DNA from: Volvox africanus
Lineage: Eukaryota; Chlorophyta; Chlorophyceae; Chlamydomonadales; Volvocaceae
NCBI GenBank assembly: GCA_030268105.1
Contig: BSDZ01000094.1
Coordinates: 310,001-374,000 of the forward strand
Direction: 5' to 3'
Length of the DNA: 64,000 nucleotides
Shown here: positions 48,743 through 60,632 of the stretch, in pieces
Layout: the number at the start of each line of letters is the position of its first letter
Position numbering within the stretch: position 1 is the stretch's first letter
Notes under the pieces: model-generated
What the model was told of the DNA's origin: nothing
Seen by the model: the letters and a program-made list of their open reading frames with translations, nothing else
The model's database searches: none
Made by a program: the position numbers and the translations under genes

Positions 48743-51406
48743 ATCGGACTTAAGCGCTCAGGCCCCTCAGGCCCGCCTCCCCTGAAGCACTACCCTGGCC
48801 AGCCCAAGAACTGAGCGTACCTAGGTCAGAGGGATTGTCGACAGGCCTATCCAAGCTAGGCTTGTCGCATTGCATTTGAAGCGTTGGTAAGTGTTGCAGC
48901 GGTGTCGATGGTGCTGGCATGGTGCGTATTTCGCCGCTGGATTTCGTCGAAAATTGTAGTTGCCAAGGGCGACTTATGTTGCGGAGTCTTTCCTGGGATA
49001 TAGCTGTTCCCCCGAATCGCACGGGCAGAGGCCTACCCGGCCATATGGGGAGACGCTATGCCAAAATATGGTACACGCAACTTATCAGTACTTCAGAGGG
49101 TTCCGATAAAGTTAGACGACAATAGGCAACCTCCCCGCCTTGTAGCATTATAGAACATCATGTGTTGCATTGGGACAGAAGTGCGTGTGCGTACCCCGTA
49201 TCTCATCAGTGTTTGCATTTCATAAACTTTTGACTGATTTGGGGGTGTTGTACCGTACCTTGCTTGGGTTTTGGCGAGGAGGAATTGTCCAAAGAGGCAC
49301 AGCGATGTGTCAGTCCGTGACATTGAATGCACAACACGACACACACACACACACACGTGGCAGCGTCTGCCAAGCTTAAACGGAAATGAAGAGGTGCACC
49401 CCACTGAGGATGTTTGATGTGTCGTATATACTGCGTCGTATATACTGCGTATCTAGTATTGTGTGCACCACCCATATTGGAAAGGAAACATGGTGCTCAG
49501 ATATATGCGACTTCTGGGAAGGGATTTTATGGATTACTTCTGCAAACCGGTCAAGCAAAACTGCTGTATGGAAGTCAGAGCTACAGCACGACACGGTGAC
49601 CGCAGCTTCAGGCTGCAAACTTGCAGGCCTTTACCTCATGCATTTGGCGGTGCGGTCATAGGTGACGGACTGATATTCTGACTATACAACATGCGTCTTC
49701 GACCCAGCTGCTCAACTCTTTATGCTGAATGCCAATTTCGATGTAGGATCTGGGCTATTAAGGTTTTTCGGCAGTCATTTTGCCCATCCCGGGCAATGCA
49801 TATGGTGCGCTGATATGTTTTGTGTCTGATGTTTAGACGTGATGGCGGGGCTCTTGAAGTCATTCATAGATATTGTGTATTACGCTGTGGCTGCTGCTGC
49901 TGCTATTGCTGCCGTGTATGGCTTCTTTATGCGGCATTGTGGCTGGCATGATTGGCACCTTCATTGGCACCTTCAGGCTGGATTGAAAGGATGTCTGGTG
50001 CCGCCAGATTGCGGAATGTTACCTGTTTTTAATTATGTCCCAGGTTGCATGGCAGACCGCGACATACACCAGGCCTGCAGGCCTCCATTACAAGAGTAAC
50101 GCTTACGGCACCGTTGATCAAGGATTCGCATAGTAAAATGTCTTCGGGACCGTAAAATGCACGGCGGTGCGGATGTAGCACTACGGTGGGGCACCACGGT
50201 GCAAAACCCCCAAGATGGACTTAGCAGATTGTGTTCGTTGAACAATTACGTAGTGGGACCCAACCGTGAAGACCCATGGTTCACTTACGGCATTGAAATT
50301 TTTGACGAGAGCCGAAGCTGCATACGTTTGATTTGTAAAAGTCAGATGCGTACTGCCCAGCAGACGATAACACACACAGGCCACCCGGGCCGGAAAGAAG
50401 GCCTTGACACGGCCATGTGCCCTCTGACCTGCATGCAGCAGCTGCAAATTATGCCACTATGCATTCGTTATGCGGCTCGCATCTGACTGCATAATGGCTG
50501 CAAGCACCTTGCCTATGCGTCCCCACAAATGCCCAGTACATGCCATTACGCCCGAATCGTAAATCATTACGCCCTCTGGCAAGGGTATAACTGTCCCCTT
50601 CTTGTCGGGATATTCTGGTCGATTTCTTTCCGTCCCCTCATACCTCGCTTGTCGTCAGCGAGTGGCGGACCACCCTCAGGCCTTCACTCTGGCCGTCTCG
50701 CAATCTGAGTAGTTGACTACACGTGGGAGGTCATTGCATCTGGTAGATCCTCACCGCTAGTTTCACCTCCCCTTGAGCGGCAGTCGGCTGCACAGGCCAC
50801 TGCTAGCCCGGCTAACACCCAGCTTCTCCAAACTCTCAACGTCTATGTGGCAGGCCAGCCTAGATATAGAAAACGATTCATACGATCATGAAAACCAGTG
50901 TGCCTCTGTGAAGCTAACAACACAAGTGCTGAATGCTGCGGGGTGGAAGCTTGCCAAGATATAGAAACCAGGGGTGCGCTCACCTACAGGTGCAAGCTTG
51001 CCCACCCGGTAGTTGCACTGGATGTGCAGTGCAAACTCATTAATTTAATCAACTTTGATAACTGGTTAAAAGCTGCATTATGCTACAGCTCTAGTGGCGC
51101 AGAACTGCTCAACGGCAGTCAGCTCCGTGGTGGCTTGTCTTTTATCGTACGAATGCCAAGGAAAAGAGGCTCGGTTGCCGCTATGCCAGGAATGTTTATG
51201 ACATCTTGTTGCAAAGAAAACATATGATTATATTGCTACATCCGTAAATAACATTTTACCATTGTTATTAAACCAAGCATGACCAATACATCAGTACGGT
51301 ACTCCGAAACCCTCGCTACATTGTTGTTCTTGTCCCAAGTTTTTACTTGGTGGTTGGACTATTTGCATTCGAGGTGCCGCGTTTAGGAAATTAAGATAAT
51401 TAAATC
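48743..51406. other. Intergenic region, Rab gene to PRA1 gene
   Basis: 2.7 kb with no gene I can support. It holds a (CA)n run near 49339-49356 and a direct repeat GTCGTATATACTGC twice near 49420-49448. An open frame at 49839-50099 begins with a hydrophobic alanine-rich stretch that looks like a membrane helix, but it has no matching splice partner or known domain. The frames at 50157-50486 and 50898-51227 are equally anonymous. Confidence 0.5.
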
Positions 51407-54158
51407 ATGGATTGGCAGAAGGTGACATTCGCAGAACTCGTTGACGCGCTAAAGACCGTTAGTTGGAGTGCACCACGACCACTATCAGAATTCCTTAGAG
51501 CATTTGGCAAGTGAAGATCTGGTCTTCTTATGATTATTGTTACAAAAGACGGTGAAGCAACATCCTTAATTATTTTCCACACGCAGGACCGCCGCGTGGT
51601 TTACCGGGTCGCTTGAAGAATAACTTTTACTACTATAGGACGTAAGATGTGAAGAATTATAACGTTTGGCGACTGAACGGTTCGATGGCGACGATTTACG
51701 TGTGGAAGTTTCCTCTTGCGCGTTGCAGGAACTACCTGGTGATATTGCTTTTGTCTCTCTTATGTTGCTTTCTACTCAACCCTGCGGCGCTAGCATCCCT
51801 GGCATTAGCTGGTCTAGGACTGAGCTGCTGCAACGACCCCTTCGCCACAGGACTGAAGTATGCCGAAGCTTTGCTGCACCATGCGCACTGGCTCCTCTGA
51901 TGCACCCTATACACTAGAAATAAATAGATATGTGTTAATAAGGCTACCTCACCCAAAGTTGGCCCTGTCCTAGTCCCATGATAAACAACACCAGTGCTAC
52001 AGCTGCTTCCAGAGCCCCTCCCAGCCTGCGCTCGCAGCCACACCCTAGCCATATGCGCATCTCTTTGCACAGTTACCTGCAAAGCGTGACGGGATCAAGG
52101 CCTCTAACGCCTAGACTGCCCCCTTCCCCCATAGTGACACGCTGCTGCACTCCATGCGGAAGGTCGCCCCACGGATGGTGGCACGGGCGCGAGCGAAGGC
52201 TGGATCCGACGGGGTTGTAGGGTAAGGCTGCTTTCGTATTTTCGGATCAGCGGCTGGCTGGATGGCTTGCTAGGTGGAGGCTGTCCGGGACCAAGAACGG
52301 ACAGTCCACAGCTGGGGTCTGTGAATCTAGTGGAGGGGCCAGGAGTCCCTCGGAAGGACAGCTAGGACGTGTGCGCAGGAATCCTCCAGAACCCAATTGG
52401 GATGCGTGAGTGGTGCTGAGTGTCACAGGCGCATCAACTTTGGGATTGGTTGCCAAGAGGGGGAAGACGAGTAACCAAGACATGATACCGCAAGAAGGGG
52501 GATTTAGTTTGTGGGGAATGGGATGAAAGCTTGCAGAGGAGGAATGAGGAATGCAGTTTGCATCTTATGGTCTCCTCTCAGGGTCTATGGGCAAACAAGG
52601 CTGCCCATTTGTCCTCTAATGTTCAGGGCTTGGACCTTAGTCCACTCTTAGCCGAATGGGCTAAGGTCAACGCCCACTAAGATCTATACCCTTCTCCCAT
52701 CGCACGCCAATCCCCAACAGGCTTCACAAGCGGCGGCGCGTGTATATCGTGTTGGTGCCTCGCTCCCTGGTTGTGGCGGTGCTTATGTTCGGAGGGCTAG
52801 CGGCGGTGTACAGGAGCCATGCGCTGCTCACGTTGAGCTGGGCACTGTTGCTAGGTGAATGGCTCTACAAGAGGGACCTCAGGGCAGGGTACTTGACACC
52901 GTATCAAAAATGTATGCATGAGGTCATGTGCAGCGATGGGTGAGTGGTACTGGCGAGTACACATCCACACTTTCATTATATACATCAAATAATGATGGGG
53001 TTACTGGGCCTCATGGTAACCGACTTTGAAGGTTGCGCTCTGGAGGAAGTGCATAAGCGGGATAACTTTGGTGTATGTGAGAGACTACTGGGTCGCAAGC
53101 GCTCATACATTTGGGTGCTTTCAGCCGGACTGACTGATCTATGAGTTAAGATCACGTTTGCTCAGTTTCGAGCGAAGCGGGGTCCTGGGTCTCTATTGAC
53201 AAGCTTACAGATGCCACTCTGACCGTCTCCGGGTCCAACGCCTGTCGAGTACCGAAAAGCCGTTCGTTGTTGTGTACAGCAGAGCGAGGCAGAGATTGAT
53301 CTATACATGTTGCTTACATTGATCTCCCTCACCCTGCACTGTCTGCCATATCCCGGGAGGTCCCCAGCATTGTGCACGTCGACGGCTCTTTCACGGCCAT
53401 CCCTCTCCCAACAGTCATGGCTGCTGTTCCATTCCCGACCGCGCCCCTCCTCTTCACAGGCCTAGGGTTACCGCTCCTACACGCCACTTTCCGGTTACCC
53501 AACCTGAAAGCTAAAATAGCGTCAGCGAGGGAGGAGTTCCGGGCAGTCTGGTGGGTACTGGCCTGGGGCCGGGGCTGGCTGGTATAGCTCAGGTCCGTCA
53601 TGGTTATGCTATCGGGGCGTGGTAGCCACGACCAACCGTGGAATCCCATGATCCCTGATCCACTCACTATCTTATATTACGAAGAAAGTAAACCAGCTGC
53701 AGGACTATCGGGGAGCCACACAGGGCATGGACCGAGCCTTCCGTCGGCCTAACATCCCGGCAACATCACGCATGTATAGATCTCTGCTAATACACTTAAA
53801 TGACGAAAAAGACCGGACTCCATGTTTGCAACACCAATCTAGTGTTTGGGTGTCGGGATTCCGATCTGCTATATAGGGCGCGTTCGCCGATATTTTTTTG
53901 AGAGGTCGGCCTCCTTGGTGGTCAGTTCGTCATAAAGCCACGCTGCTGCCGTCGCTGCCGCCACCATCGCCACCGCCGCCACTGCTGGACCGCAAACGCG
54001 ATCTGTGCCCGATTAACCCGCGCCCGCCGCTTGCACACCGCCCTCTTAAAAAGCTGTAGCTCCAGCCACAACTAGGAACCCCTGTACTCTGCTCCTATCT
54101 CATTACACGCAGGAGGGGTTACCAAGCGGAGCTGTACGACTACAGCCATAGTATGTAA
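51407..54158 (+). CDS. PRA1-family (prenylated Rab acceptor) membrane protein
   Basis: PRA1 proteins are small hydrophobic proteins of ER/Golgi/endosome membranes that bind prenylated Rabs. Exons 51407-51506, 51587-51641, 51729-51857, 52135-52221, 52721-52854, 53460-53550, 54113-54158; 213 residues. The family pattern is clear: SWSAPRPLSEFLRAFG, then RLKNNFYYYRTNY (residues 41-54), two hydrophobic hairpin regions (about 55-82 and 132-172), then LLHATFRLPNLKAKI and REEFRAVWRGY near the C-terminus. Intron 1 (51507-51586) uses a GC donor (TTTG|GCAAGTG); the only GT nearby gives the wrong phase and a stop, whereas GC restores the family sequence FGPPRGLPGRLKNN. No single exon exceeds 134 nt, which is why no long open frame marks the gene. 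No C-terminal acylation motif is seen. Confidence 0.9.
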
Positions 54159-54794
54159 TAGGCGGCTGTAGCAGGCGACATAGTGTGAACATAGAAACCG
54201 GATGGAGAAGTCGTGGGGTCGCACCGCTGGAGAGGCTACCCCCCCTCCCCAGATTGTGGATGTCACGCACGTCCTTGGAGGTGCTCGTTCAGCCAGGGTC
54301 AGTTTCCTGGCATCCGTGCGACCACTGCGCCACCGCCTGCTCGCTCAACGCGCCGTGGGCCACCTCAGTAAAGAGCCTGTCGAGTTGGACTGCGGGCGCT
54401 TGCTGGGAGTGGCGCGGGCTGTATGAATGTCGGTTGCGTTAAATCCTAAATTGGCAGCGTCCCACAAATATTGCGGTCATGCAGCTACAGCTCTTATTGT
54501 GCAATGGTAACGAGAGGAACGAGCAGCATCATGGGGCCAGCTGAGCAGTCCAGGGCGCTGCTAATCAGGACGGTTAGGAGCGGACTGATCAATGGGGATC
54601 CGTGTGGTCGGCCAGGCAGGGCTGCTGCGGCAGGGGCTCCCTCTTGGTGGCGGCCGGACGTAGGGAGGGGGCGTCCCGTGCGAATTGCGATGGGCTGCCC
54701 CTTCCTCCCGCATCTACCCTCGTGCATTTATGGATGGTGACTTAAGTAGAGATTGGCGGGGCGAGTCACGTGGGGAAGAGGTTGTTGGTTGGGG

Positions 54795-55316
54795 CTAAGC
54801 CCTTAGCGAGTCTGTAGCGCTGTCGGGCTTGGCCGGTGGTACTGGTGGTGTGTGTGAGCTGGACGTCCGAGCGGAGCTGCTGGCTTGGCTTCGTCCTGGA
54901 ATATGATCATCTGCCCGCCACCAAACCCAGTCTTCGCCCTCCTCGCCTTCGATTTCATCCTCGTCCTCCTCCTCAGCAGCGGTTAGCTTGCCTGTTGCCT
55001 TCAACATGGCAAAATCGCTTAACACACGGACCAGAGAATCATCGTTGCGTTTTCTTGCTTCATCAGGGGTGATGGGCGAGGCAATCGCTCTGCTGTCCGT
55101 TGACTCCGGTGACGATGGTTCCGCTTGCGGCGCGTCAGGCGTCGACACAAATATACGCACATTACGTGGATGAAATCGAATTCTAAAATAACCAGGGCAG
55201 GTCTTACACTTTGTGTAAGGAGGTTGTAATCCTGTAGCCTTGCGAGCTGCGAGGCTGTTCATTTCGGATACAATCCCGACACGGATATACGCTGCGTTAC
55301 CGATTGCGGCTCTCAA
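54795..55316 (-). CDS. Unassigned open frame with an acidic stretch, 173 residues
   Basis: Not recognised. The frame has a cysteine-containing segment (CKTCPGYF), a Ser/Pro/Asp-rich middle, a helix-like stretch (LVRVLSDFAMLKATGKL) and an acidic run before DWVWWRADD. This composition looks coding. It could be a separate small gene or an alternative 3' exon of the scramblase, reached from the weak donor TTTGGAG|GTGATG at the end of that gene. The TGTAA signals at 55343-55363, between it and the scramblase stop, argue against the second idea. Confidence 0.25.
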   Translation of the reverse strand: MRAAIGNAAYIRVGIVSEMNSLAARKATGLQPPYTKCKTCPGYFRIRFHPRNVRIFVSTPDAPQAEPSSPESTDSRAIASPITPDEARKRNDDSLVRVLSDFAMLKATGKLTAAEEEDEDEIEGEEGEDWVWWRADDHIPGRSQASSSARTSSSHTPPVPPAKPDSATDSLRA

Positions 55317-55358
55317 ACGAGTAATCTAGATTCAATTAAAAATTACAAAATGAAAAGA

Positions 55359-55363
55359 TTACA
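55359..55363 (-). terminator. Candidate poly(A) signal TGTAA of the scramblase gene
   Basis: TTACA on the plus strand about 100 nt past the scramblase stop codon at 55461, with a second copy at 55343-55347. Confidence 0.5.
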
Positions 55364-55460
55364 AGAATTACCAAGAGCAAGCTCAGTATCGACCACCCGT
55401 GAGGATCCCGCCGGTACTGCGTACGAGTACGTTACGCGTACTCCACGAAAGCCTTCGACA

Positions 55461-58400
55461 TCATTCATCACCTCCAAACAAACCCCATAATGTCCGCAGC
55501 AGCCCCGTTATTCCGCTGCCCTCTTCGCCCCCGCTGGTGTCAGCCGCACCTCCCAAATCCCACTTCATCTCCTCATCGGCGCTGCCCGTCTGCCCCCAGC
55601 TCCTTCCGGGGTCGAACCCAGCGCCATTACCGCCGTTCATTTCACCACCGCCACCACCAACTTCTGCCCCTGAAGAAGCAGGACCTGCACTGCCCCAGCT
55701 CCCCGTCGGCGTGCCGCCACTGCTTCCACCCAACGGTATATCACCTATCGGCCCTGCTGCCGCGCCAGCTGCGCCCGCTGCTGCCCCCGGCCCTTCCGGC
55801 ACCCCAGACCCAGACTCCGGCGACCTGGTCTCTCCCTCGCCACCGACCCCACCACCCGGGAACACCACCAGCGGCGGCACCAGCCCTCCGCCCGAATGGG
55901 AGTGCTGCGAGAAGTAGTCGTAGTCGATGGTGATCGCGCATGCGAGCGCGACCATGCGCTCTGACAGTTCCAAAGGCCGGGCGACGACCTGACGGTGAGA
56001 AAATCGGTGATGAACAAAAATCTTCAATACGTTAAGGATTACTATCCATACGCACAATGTAATGGAACCTAGGGAATGTGACCGATCATGTGTGTGTATA
56101 CGTCTCTGTATATGTCTCTCTCCCGGCCCCAGCCCAGTCCCTCCCTCCCTCCCTCTCACACACACAAAATCTCATTAACTAACAAACACAGCTTTGAGCG
56201 CCTGTTCCAACAATTTCCTGCTCTTTCTGCCTGCCAACGCCCGTCCTGCCAACCTTCAAAAAAAAGCTCCTGCAGCACTCAAGCTCTGTTCGCTGAAACA
56301 CATGAATCCTATTAGAATCCCGGGCCCTCCCCATTTCCCGCTCACCAACTGGTTACCCCCAGCTGCTGGAACCACCGCCACGTCCGTTCGGACCATCGCC
56401 ATCGGCGTTACCGACGGCCCCGCTGTCGGCACCGGAACTGCCGCCTCAGTCGCAGTCGCAGTCCCGGCGGTGGTAGCACTCGGCTGTAGCTGCTGTTGTT
56501 GCTGCGCCTCCTGCTGGAGAGCCTGTTGCTGCTGTAGCTGTTGGGCCACGTTGCCGAAGTGCACGACGTACTTGCCAGCGTCAGTGAAGATTTCACGGGC
56601 GAAGCCCGAGAAGTTCCGGTCCACGAGGGCTAAGGTGGCTCCTTTCGCGTCCTTGAGCTCGAACTCCCAGGCCAGAAAGTTGCCTGTGCCCGATTAAAAC
56701 CGGGTGTCAGGCGGGTGCCTCATCAGAACACGCTCACTGACATATAAAAATAGTGATTTCAAACCCCAACCAACCATTCAAAGTGGATAACGTCGCGATT
56801 AATGAAGGCCTTTAATGAATGTCACAACTCGCCATCCTCCCGACTCGGCATGTAACCCGACTCAGCCCCGATAAAACGACCGCCGCGCTGATGAAAACTA
56901 CGGCCAACACTGTCCCGCGCCGAAACCAACATCCATTACCAAAAGCGAACGAAACACTCCGCCGCCTACACCTGACTCTCGCCAATTCACTATTAGGTCC
57001 AAGGTTTTCATTAACTGTTTTTGGCTCACCTGAGATGGCTGCGAACTGGCTCTTGTCGATGTAGAGGTCGTAGTTCCGCTTCATCAGGTTCCAGCGCTGG
57101 TAGATCTCCCCGATGGGGTTGCCCGCCCCGTCCTCCACATGCATGGTGGAGCTCACGAGGTAGGCGGGACGCCGCAAACGAAATAGAACCTGAGCGCCTA
57201 CGGGGTAGGGGGTCCGGATAAGATGAGTAGAGGAGACCGGCGTGCGTGGAAGAGGCCATAACAGAACAGGGCCCTCCTGAGATCGCCTCCTAACCACACA
57301 TACACACACATACACTTACAAAACCACTATTAACCTTTCCGGTTACCGCTGCTCGCATATCCGCGTATCCGCATCCACATCCATTTACAAACAGAAACAC
57401 ATACGGACACGCGCACGTACTCATACATGCACACAAAGGCTCACACAGACGATACGCAGGTGGACTGGGCCCTGTATTGGCCCACATCCAACAGATGTAG
57501 TCGCCCATCGGACGACTTCCTCCTCTGTATATGTAAGAAAGGAAGGCGCCCGGCCCTCGCGTATTATATACTTCCATCTTTCTCATTATTTTATACATGT
57601 ATCAATCAACAAGTCCGGCTATCTCCTCTCTCCCCAGGAAAGCGCACCATCTGCACTGAAGATGGTGGCGGTGAAGGACCTGCGAGTCCGGAGCAACTGA
57701 CGACCCAACTCCTTGCCGAAACCGCCAAAATCCTCCGCCACTAGGGCCACGATGGTGCCAGTTTCGTCATACACCGTGTATTTATTGGCCTGAAATGGAG
57801 GTGATGCGTAAAACGCGAGTGCTGGGTCCCCTAGGGGTAAGATCGTGAGAAGAGCCGGGGGTGAGGAGGGAGGGCCGGGGGGAGGAGGAAAACCGACCAC
57901 GAGCTCACGACAAGCCGGGGGTGACATCACGGGGGCAGCGGATATGGCGGGAAATGACAGCGGCAGTGGCCGTGACGGCGAAGATGAAGGCGATGAGGTG
58001 GATGTTACTTATACGAACAGGGCGTCATGTGTTTGTCTGCCCCCGCGCGGCAGGTGGCCGGAAGCTGAGGATGAAGGCGTCAATGGCTGAACGGGTGCTG
58101 GGCGCGTAGCTCCCGGGCGGCCTCTTCATACCTCTGTAAGATAACCCATAAGGTCTTCTTCCGCCACCAGTACGGCCTAAGCCAGTAAGGTTGCCTCTCA
58201 AGCCGCTCAAATGGAAGCTAGATGCCTCGAAAGACTCGGCGATTACTTAGCTGCCTCATAAACTATAAACCGCAATCGTCCCGACTGCGAACCGACCTCA
58301 CCATCTTTCCCGTCTGGCCCGCACCTGCTCGTAACCGAAAATCACGGTGCCCCTGTGCTCAGCCGCCGCCGCCGCAGTAGTCACCATTAAAACCGCCACG

Positions 58401-60288
58401 AGCAGCAGCCGCAAGCGAGATGGAGTTAGGGATAAGGATTGAAAAACGGATGAAGGCATTCGTGATTACCTCGTTAGCGGGAAAGCAGGAACACGGGAAC
58501 AGGGCAGCTGTTAAAGGTAAGAAATGAACGAAGACACGACATGATATCTTACGGGTTGAAAATGTCACCAGCAGTAGAATCGTTCTTGTTGGCCACTAGG
58601 ACCAGCAGGCAATGAGTGGCCCTCCCTGTCAACTCAAAATGGGCCTTCCCTGTCAACTCCGTCCCTGGACGCTTGGCAGTGTTTAAGCCCCGGCCATACC
58701 GTCATCAAATACATGCAACCTTCAACGCAAATGCCACTGTCCCAGCCATAGCTACTGCTGTTGGTGGTAATTGACATGCCCCTGCCCATTTCAATGCTAC
58801 TACTGCTGATGACGATGGCGACAACGACGATGGGTAATTTGTTATCACACACACAAACACACACACAGCACACACACAAGCCCCCCATGCTGTTCCTCTG
58901 ATACCACCCTCCAAACAACTCCTAAATGAAGTCGTCGCACGCTCGTACCATTCAATGGGCCGCGTGATGATGAGTGCCGGGTGGTCCAGTGCTGCCGCCA
59001 ACTGCAGATCAGCAAAGGAGCCCGCGATCAGCAGAACATGGAGGCGGGGGAAGGGGGGATGAAGGCCCAGTGAAGACACGAACCACAATGCGACGAATAA
59101 ATGCACTTGCGGAACCGACTAAACGTAAACATAGAAGAACAGTTCTTATTATCCTAACCCGCCTTGCCTCGGAGGTGCCAAGGAAGCACCCTCAATTTAG
59201 GAAAAGGGACAGAAAAACGGACAGGAAAAGGAGGCAAGGCAAACTAGCTTGATGGTGGGGCAACGCTCAGCAAGTACGATGCCGGGAACCAAGCGACCGA
59301 GCAGTTGGCGAGTAGGAAGGCGGGTCCCGCTGCATCTAATTATGGATTTGGGAGTGAAGGGTAGCCTTGGACCCAGGCTAAGATGATGAGATAAGCCCCT
59401 TCCAGAAATCAGACGAGATAACGTGTAATGAGCGATAATCTAACAGCGCATCCAAAAAGCAGCCCAACACCTCGCGACTTCGACTTTGGACAATAGGGTC
59501 GAAGAAAATAGGGTAGGAGACAAAGGACCCCACTTCTGGCGTCTTTTGTCTCCCAGAAAAAGGAACCTTTGGGGGCTGCTGTGCAGTTCACTACCGCAGC
59601 GTGGTAAGGCTTCAACTGGCATGGTAATCAACAACAGCAACACTAGCACCATCAGGTAATGGGGGAATTTGATAAGTGATGGTGCGGGTCTTGCTGATTA
59701 TCATGCCAGGTGAGGCCTTACCACGTAAGAGCATATATAGCAGCAGATTTCGCCATTGCTGTATGTCCGTGTCCGCACCGCACCACTACTGCCGGATCAT
59801 GTTACCTGGACATCCGAAGCGCGTCCCTCTGCAGGAACTACAGCCGTCGTACCAGCAGGCACAATACCAGCTCCCTGCTGTTGCAAGTCTGAGTCGATGG
59901 CATCGCCGGTGCCGTGCTCGGGGCCGGATGGGCTCGGGTCGCGGGAGGTGGCCACCTCCGTCAGCCGCTCTCGCCGCCGCCGCGCTGCAGCAAGGCGCCG
60001 TACAGCTACCGACGCAGCGTCCTCTGAGGTCGATGCTAAAGACGCTGCTGAACAATGGAAACTTCGAGTCGTTGCCAGCAGCGAGAGACAGCCGGATATG
60101 CTGCAACTGGCACCCGGTGACCACGCTTGCATTCGAACAACTGAGCCTTGAATACCTGAGGCGCTTGAAAGCCCCCGCAGATTCATATTAGCTGGTCCGA
60201 ACCCGCTTGACAACGAGGACCACGTCCACGCTGCGTTGGAACCAAGCTGCGCGCAGGCCCGGCGCAGGAAAAGGTTAATGGTATTCAT
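55461..60288 (-). CDS. Scramblase-family protein, AIM25/PLSCR type, probably mitochondrial
   Basis: Exons in transcript order: 59806-60288, 58949-59001, 58325-58352, 57648-57789, 57030-57197, 56346-56683, 55461-55988; 579 residues, all phases agree. Residues 1-161 form a basic, Ser/Ala-rich N-terminus beginning MNTINLFLRRACAQLGS, a likely mitochondrial presequence. The scramblase beta-barrel runs from ALIITRPIEWGTVIFGYEQ through ANKYTVYDETG, RQLLRTRRSFTATIF, GEIYQRWNLMKRNYDLYID and REIFTDAGKYVVHFG to RPLELSERMVALACAITIDY, the membrane-helix region conserved in yeast AIM25 and its plant relatives. Exon 3 is a 28-nt microexon needed to complete EWGTVIFGYEQ. A 65-residue Gln/Ala/Thr-rich insert (about 342-405) splits the barrel from the last helix. 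The C-terminal 140 residues are Gly/Pro-rich and end LLRTLWGLFGGDE. Lipid scrambling by AIM25-type proteins is not well proven. Confidence 0.9.
59600..59725. repeat. Imperfect foldback in scramblase intron 1
   Basis: 59600-59653 is an imperfect reverse complement of about 59678-59725. It starts with ten perfectly paired positions (CGTGGTAAGG), includes CTGGCATG and GCACCATC, and carries one 6-nt bulge. It is an eroded hairpin or a small foldback element. Confidence 0.7.
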
Positions 60289-60632
60289 GATAGTATCTCA
60301 ATCTTTTATAGTATCTCTGCCGTCGCGGCCAGCAGCGCCGCGACGGCCAACCTTACGAATCAGATGTTGCTTTGCCTGTCGAAAACTAATATACTAGAAG
60401 GAACTATATTGCACTTCAAAGGTTTGTTTCGTGCGTCCTCCATAGGAATAAAGCTAAATTTTAATCGGTTAAGTCCTCGCCAAAGCATTATGTATGGTGT
60501 ACGATATGCTGGTTAAGGCTATCTAGCATGACTATTGTTCAGGAGCAATACGTTGCTGAATTCGGCATCACTTCTTTGTTTTAATGGCCTATCACTTACA
60601 TATATTGCCCTAATGGCGGTATAGACGAATCT
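60289..60632. promoter_or_regulatory. Divergent promoter region between scramblase and mitochondrial carrier
   Basis: 344 bp between two start codons. It holds an 11-bp perfect GC-rich palindrome (60319-60329 with 60337-60347, 7-nt spacer) close to the scramblase start, preceded by two copies of TATAGTATCTC-like sequence near 60290-60316. Confidence 0.55.

Larger units (their letters stand above)
54159..55460. other. Region between convergent PRA1 and scramblase genes
   Basis: 1.3 kb between two converging stop codons. A TGTAA overlaps the PRA1 stop; TTACA at 55343-55347 and 55359-55363 gives minus-strand signals for the scramblase. An open frame at 54202-54426 (plus) shows no domain. The one frame that looks coding is listed separately (54795-55316, minus). 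Confidence 0.5.

Noticed and set aside
49839..50099. Plus-strand frame with a hydrophobic alanine-rich start
   Set aside because: Helix-like but isolated: no splice partner, no known family, GCT repeat in the sequence. Left as intergenic.
51481..51586. Conventional GT donor at 51509 for PRA1 exon 1
   Set aside because: It puts exon 2 out of frame and into a stop. The GC donor two bases earlier restores the PRA1 sequence.
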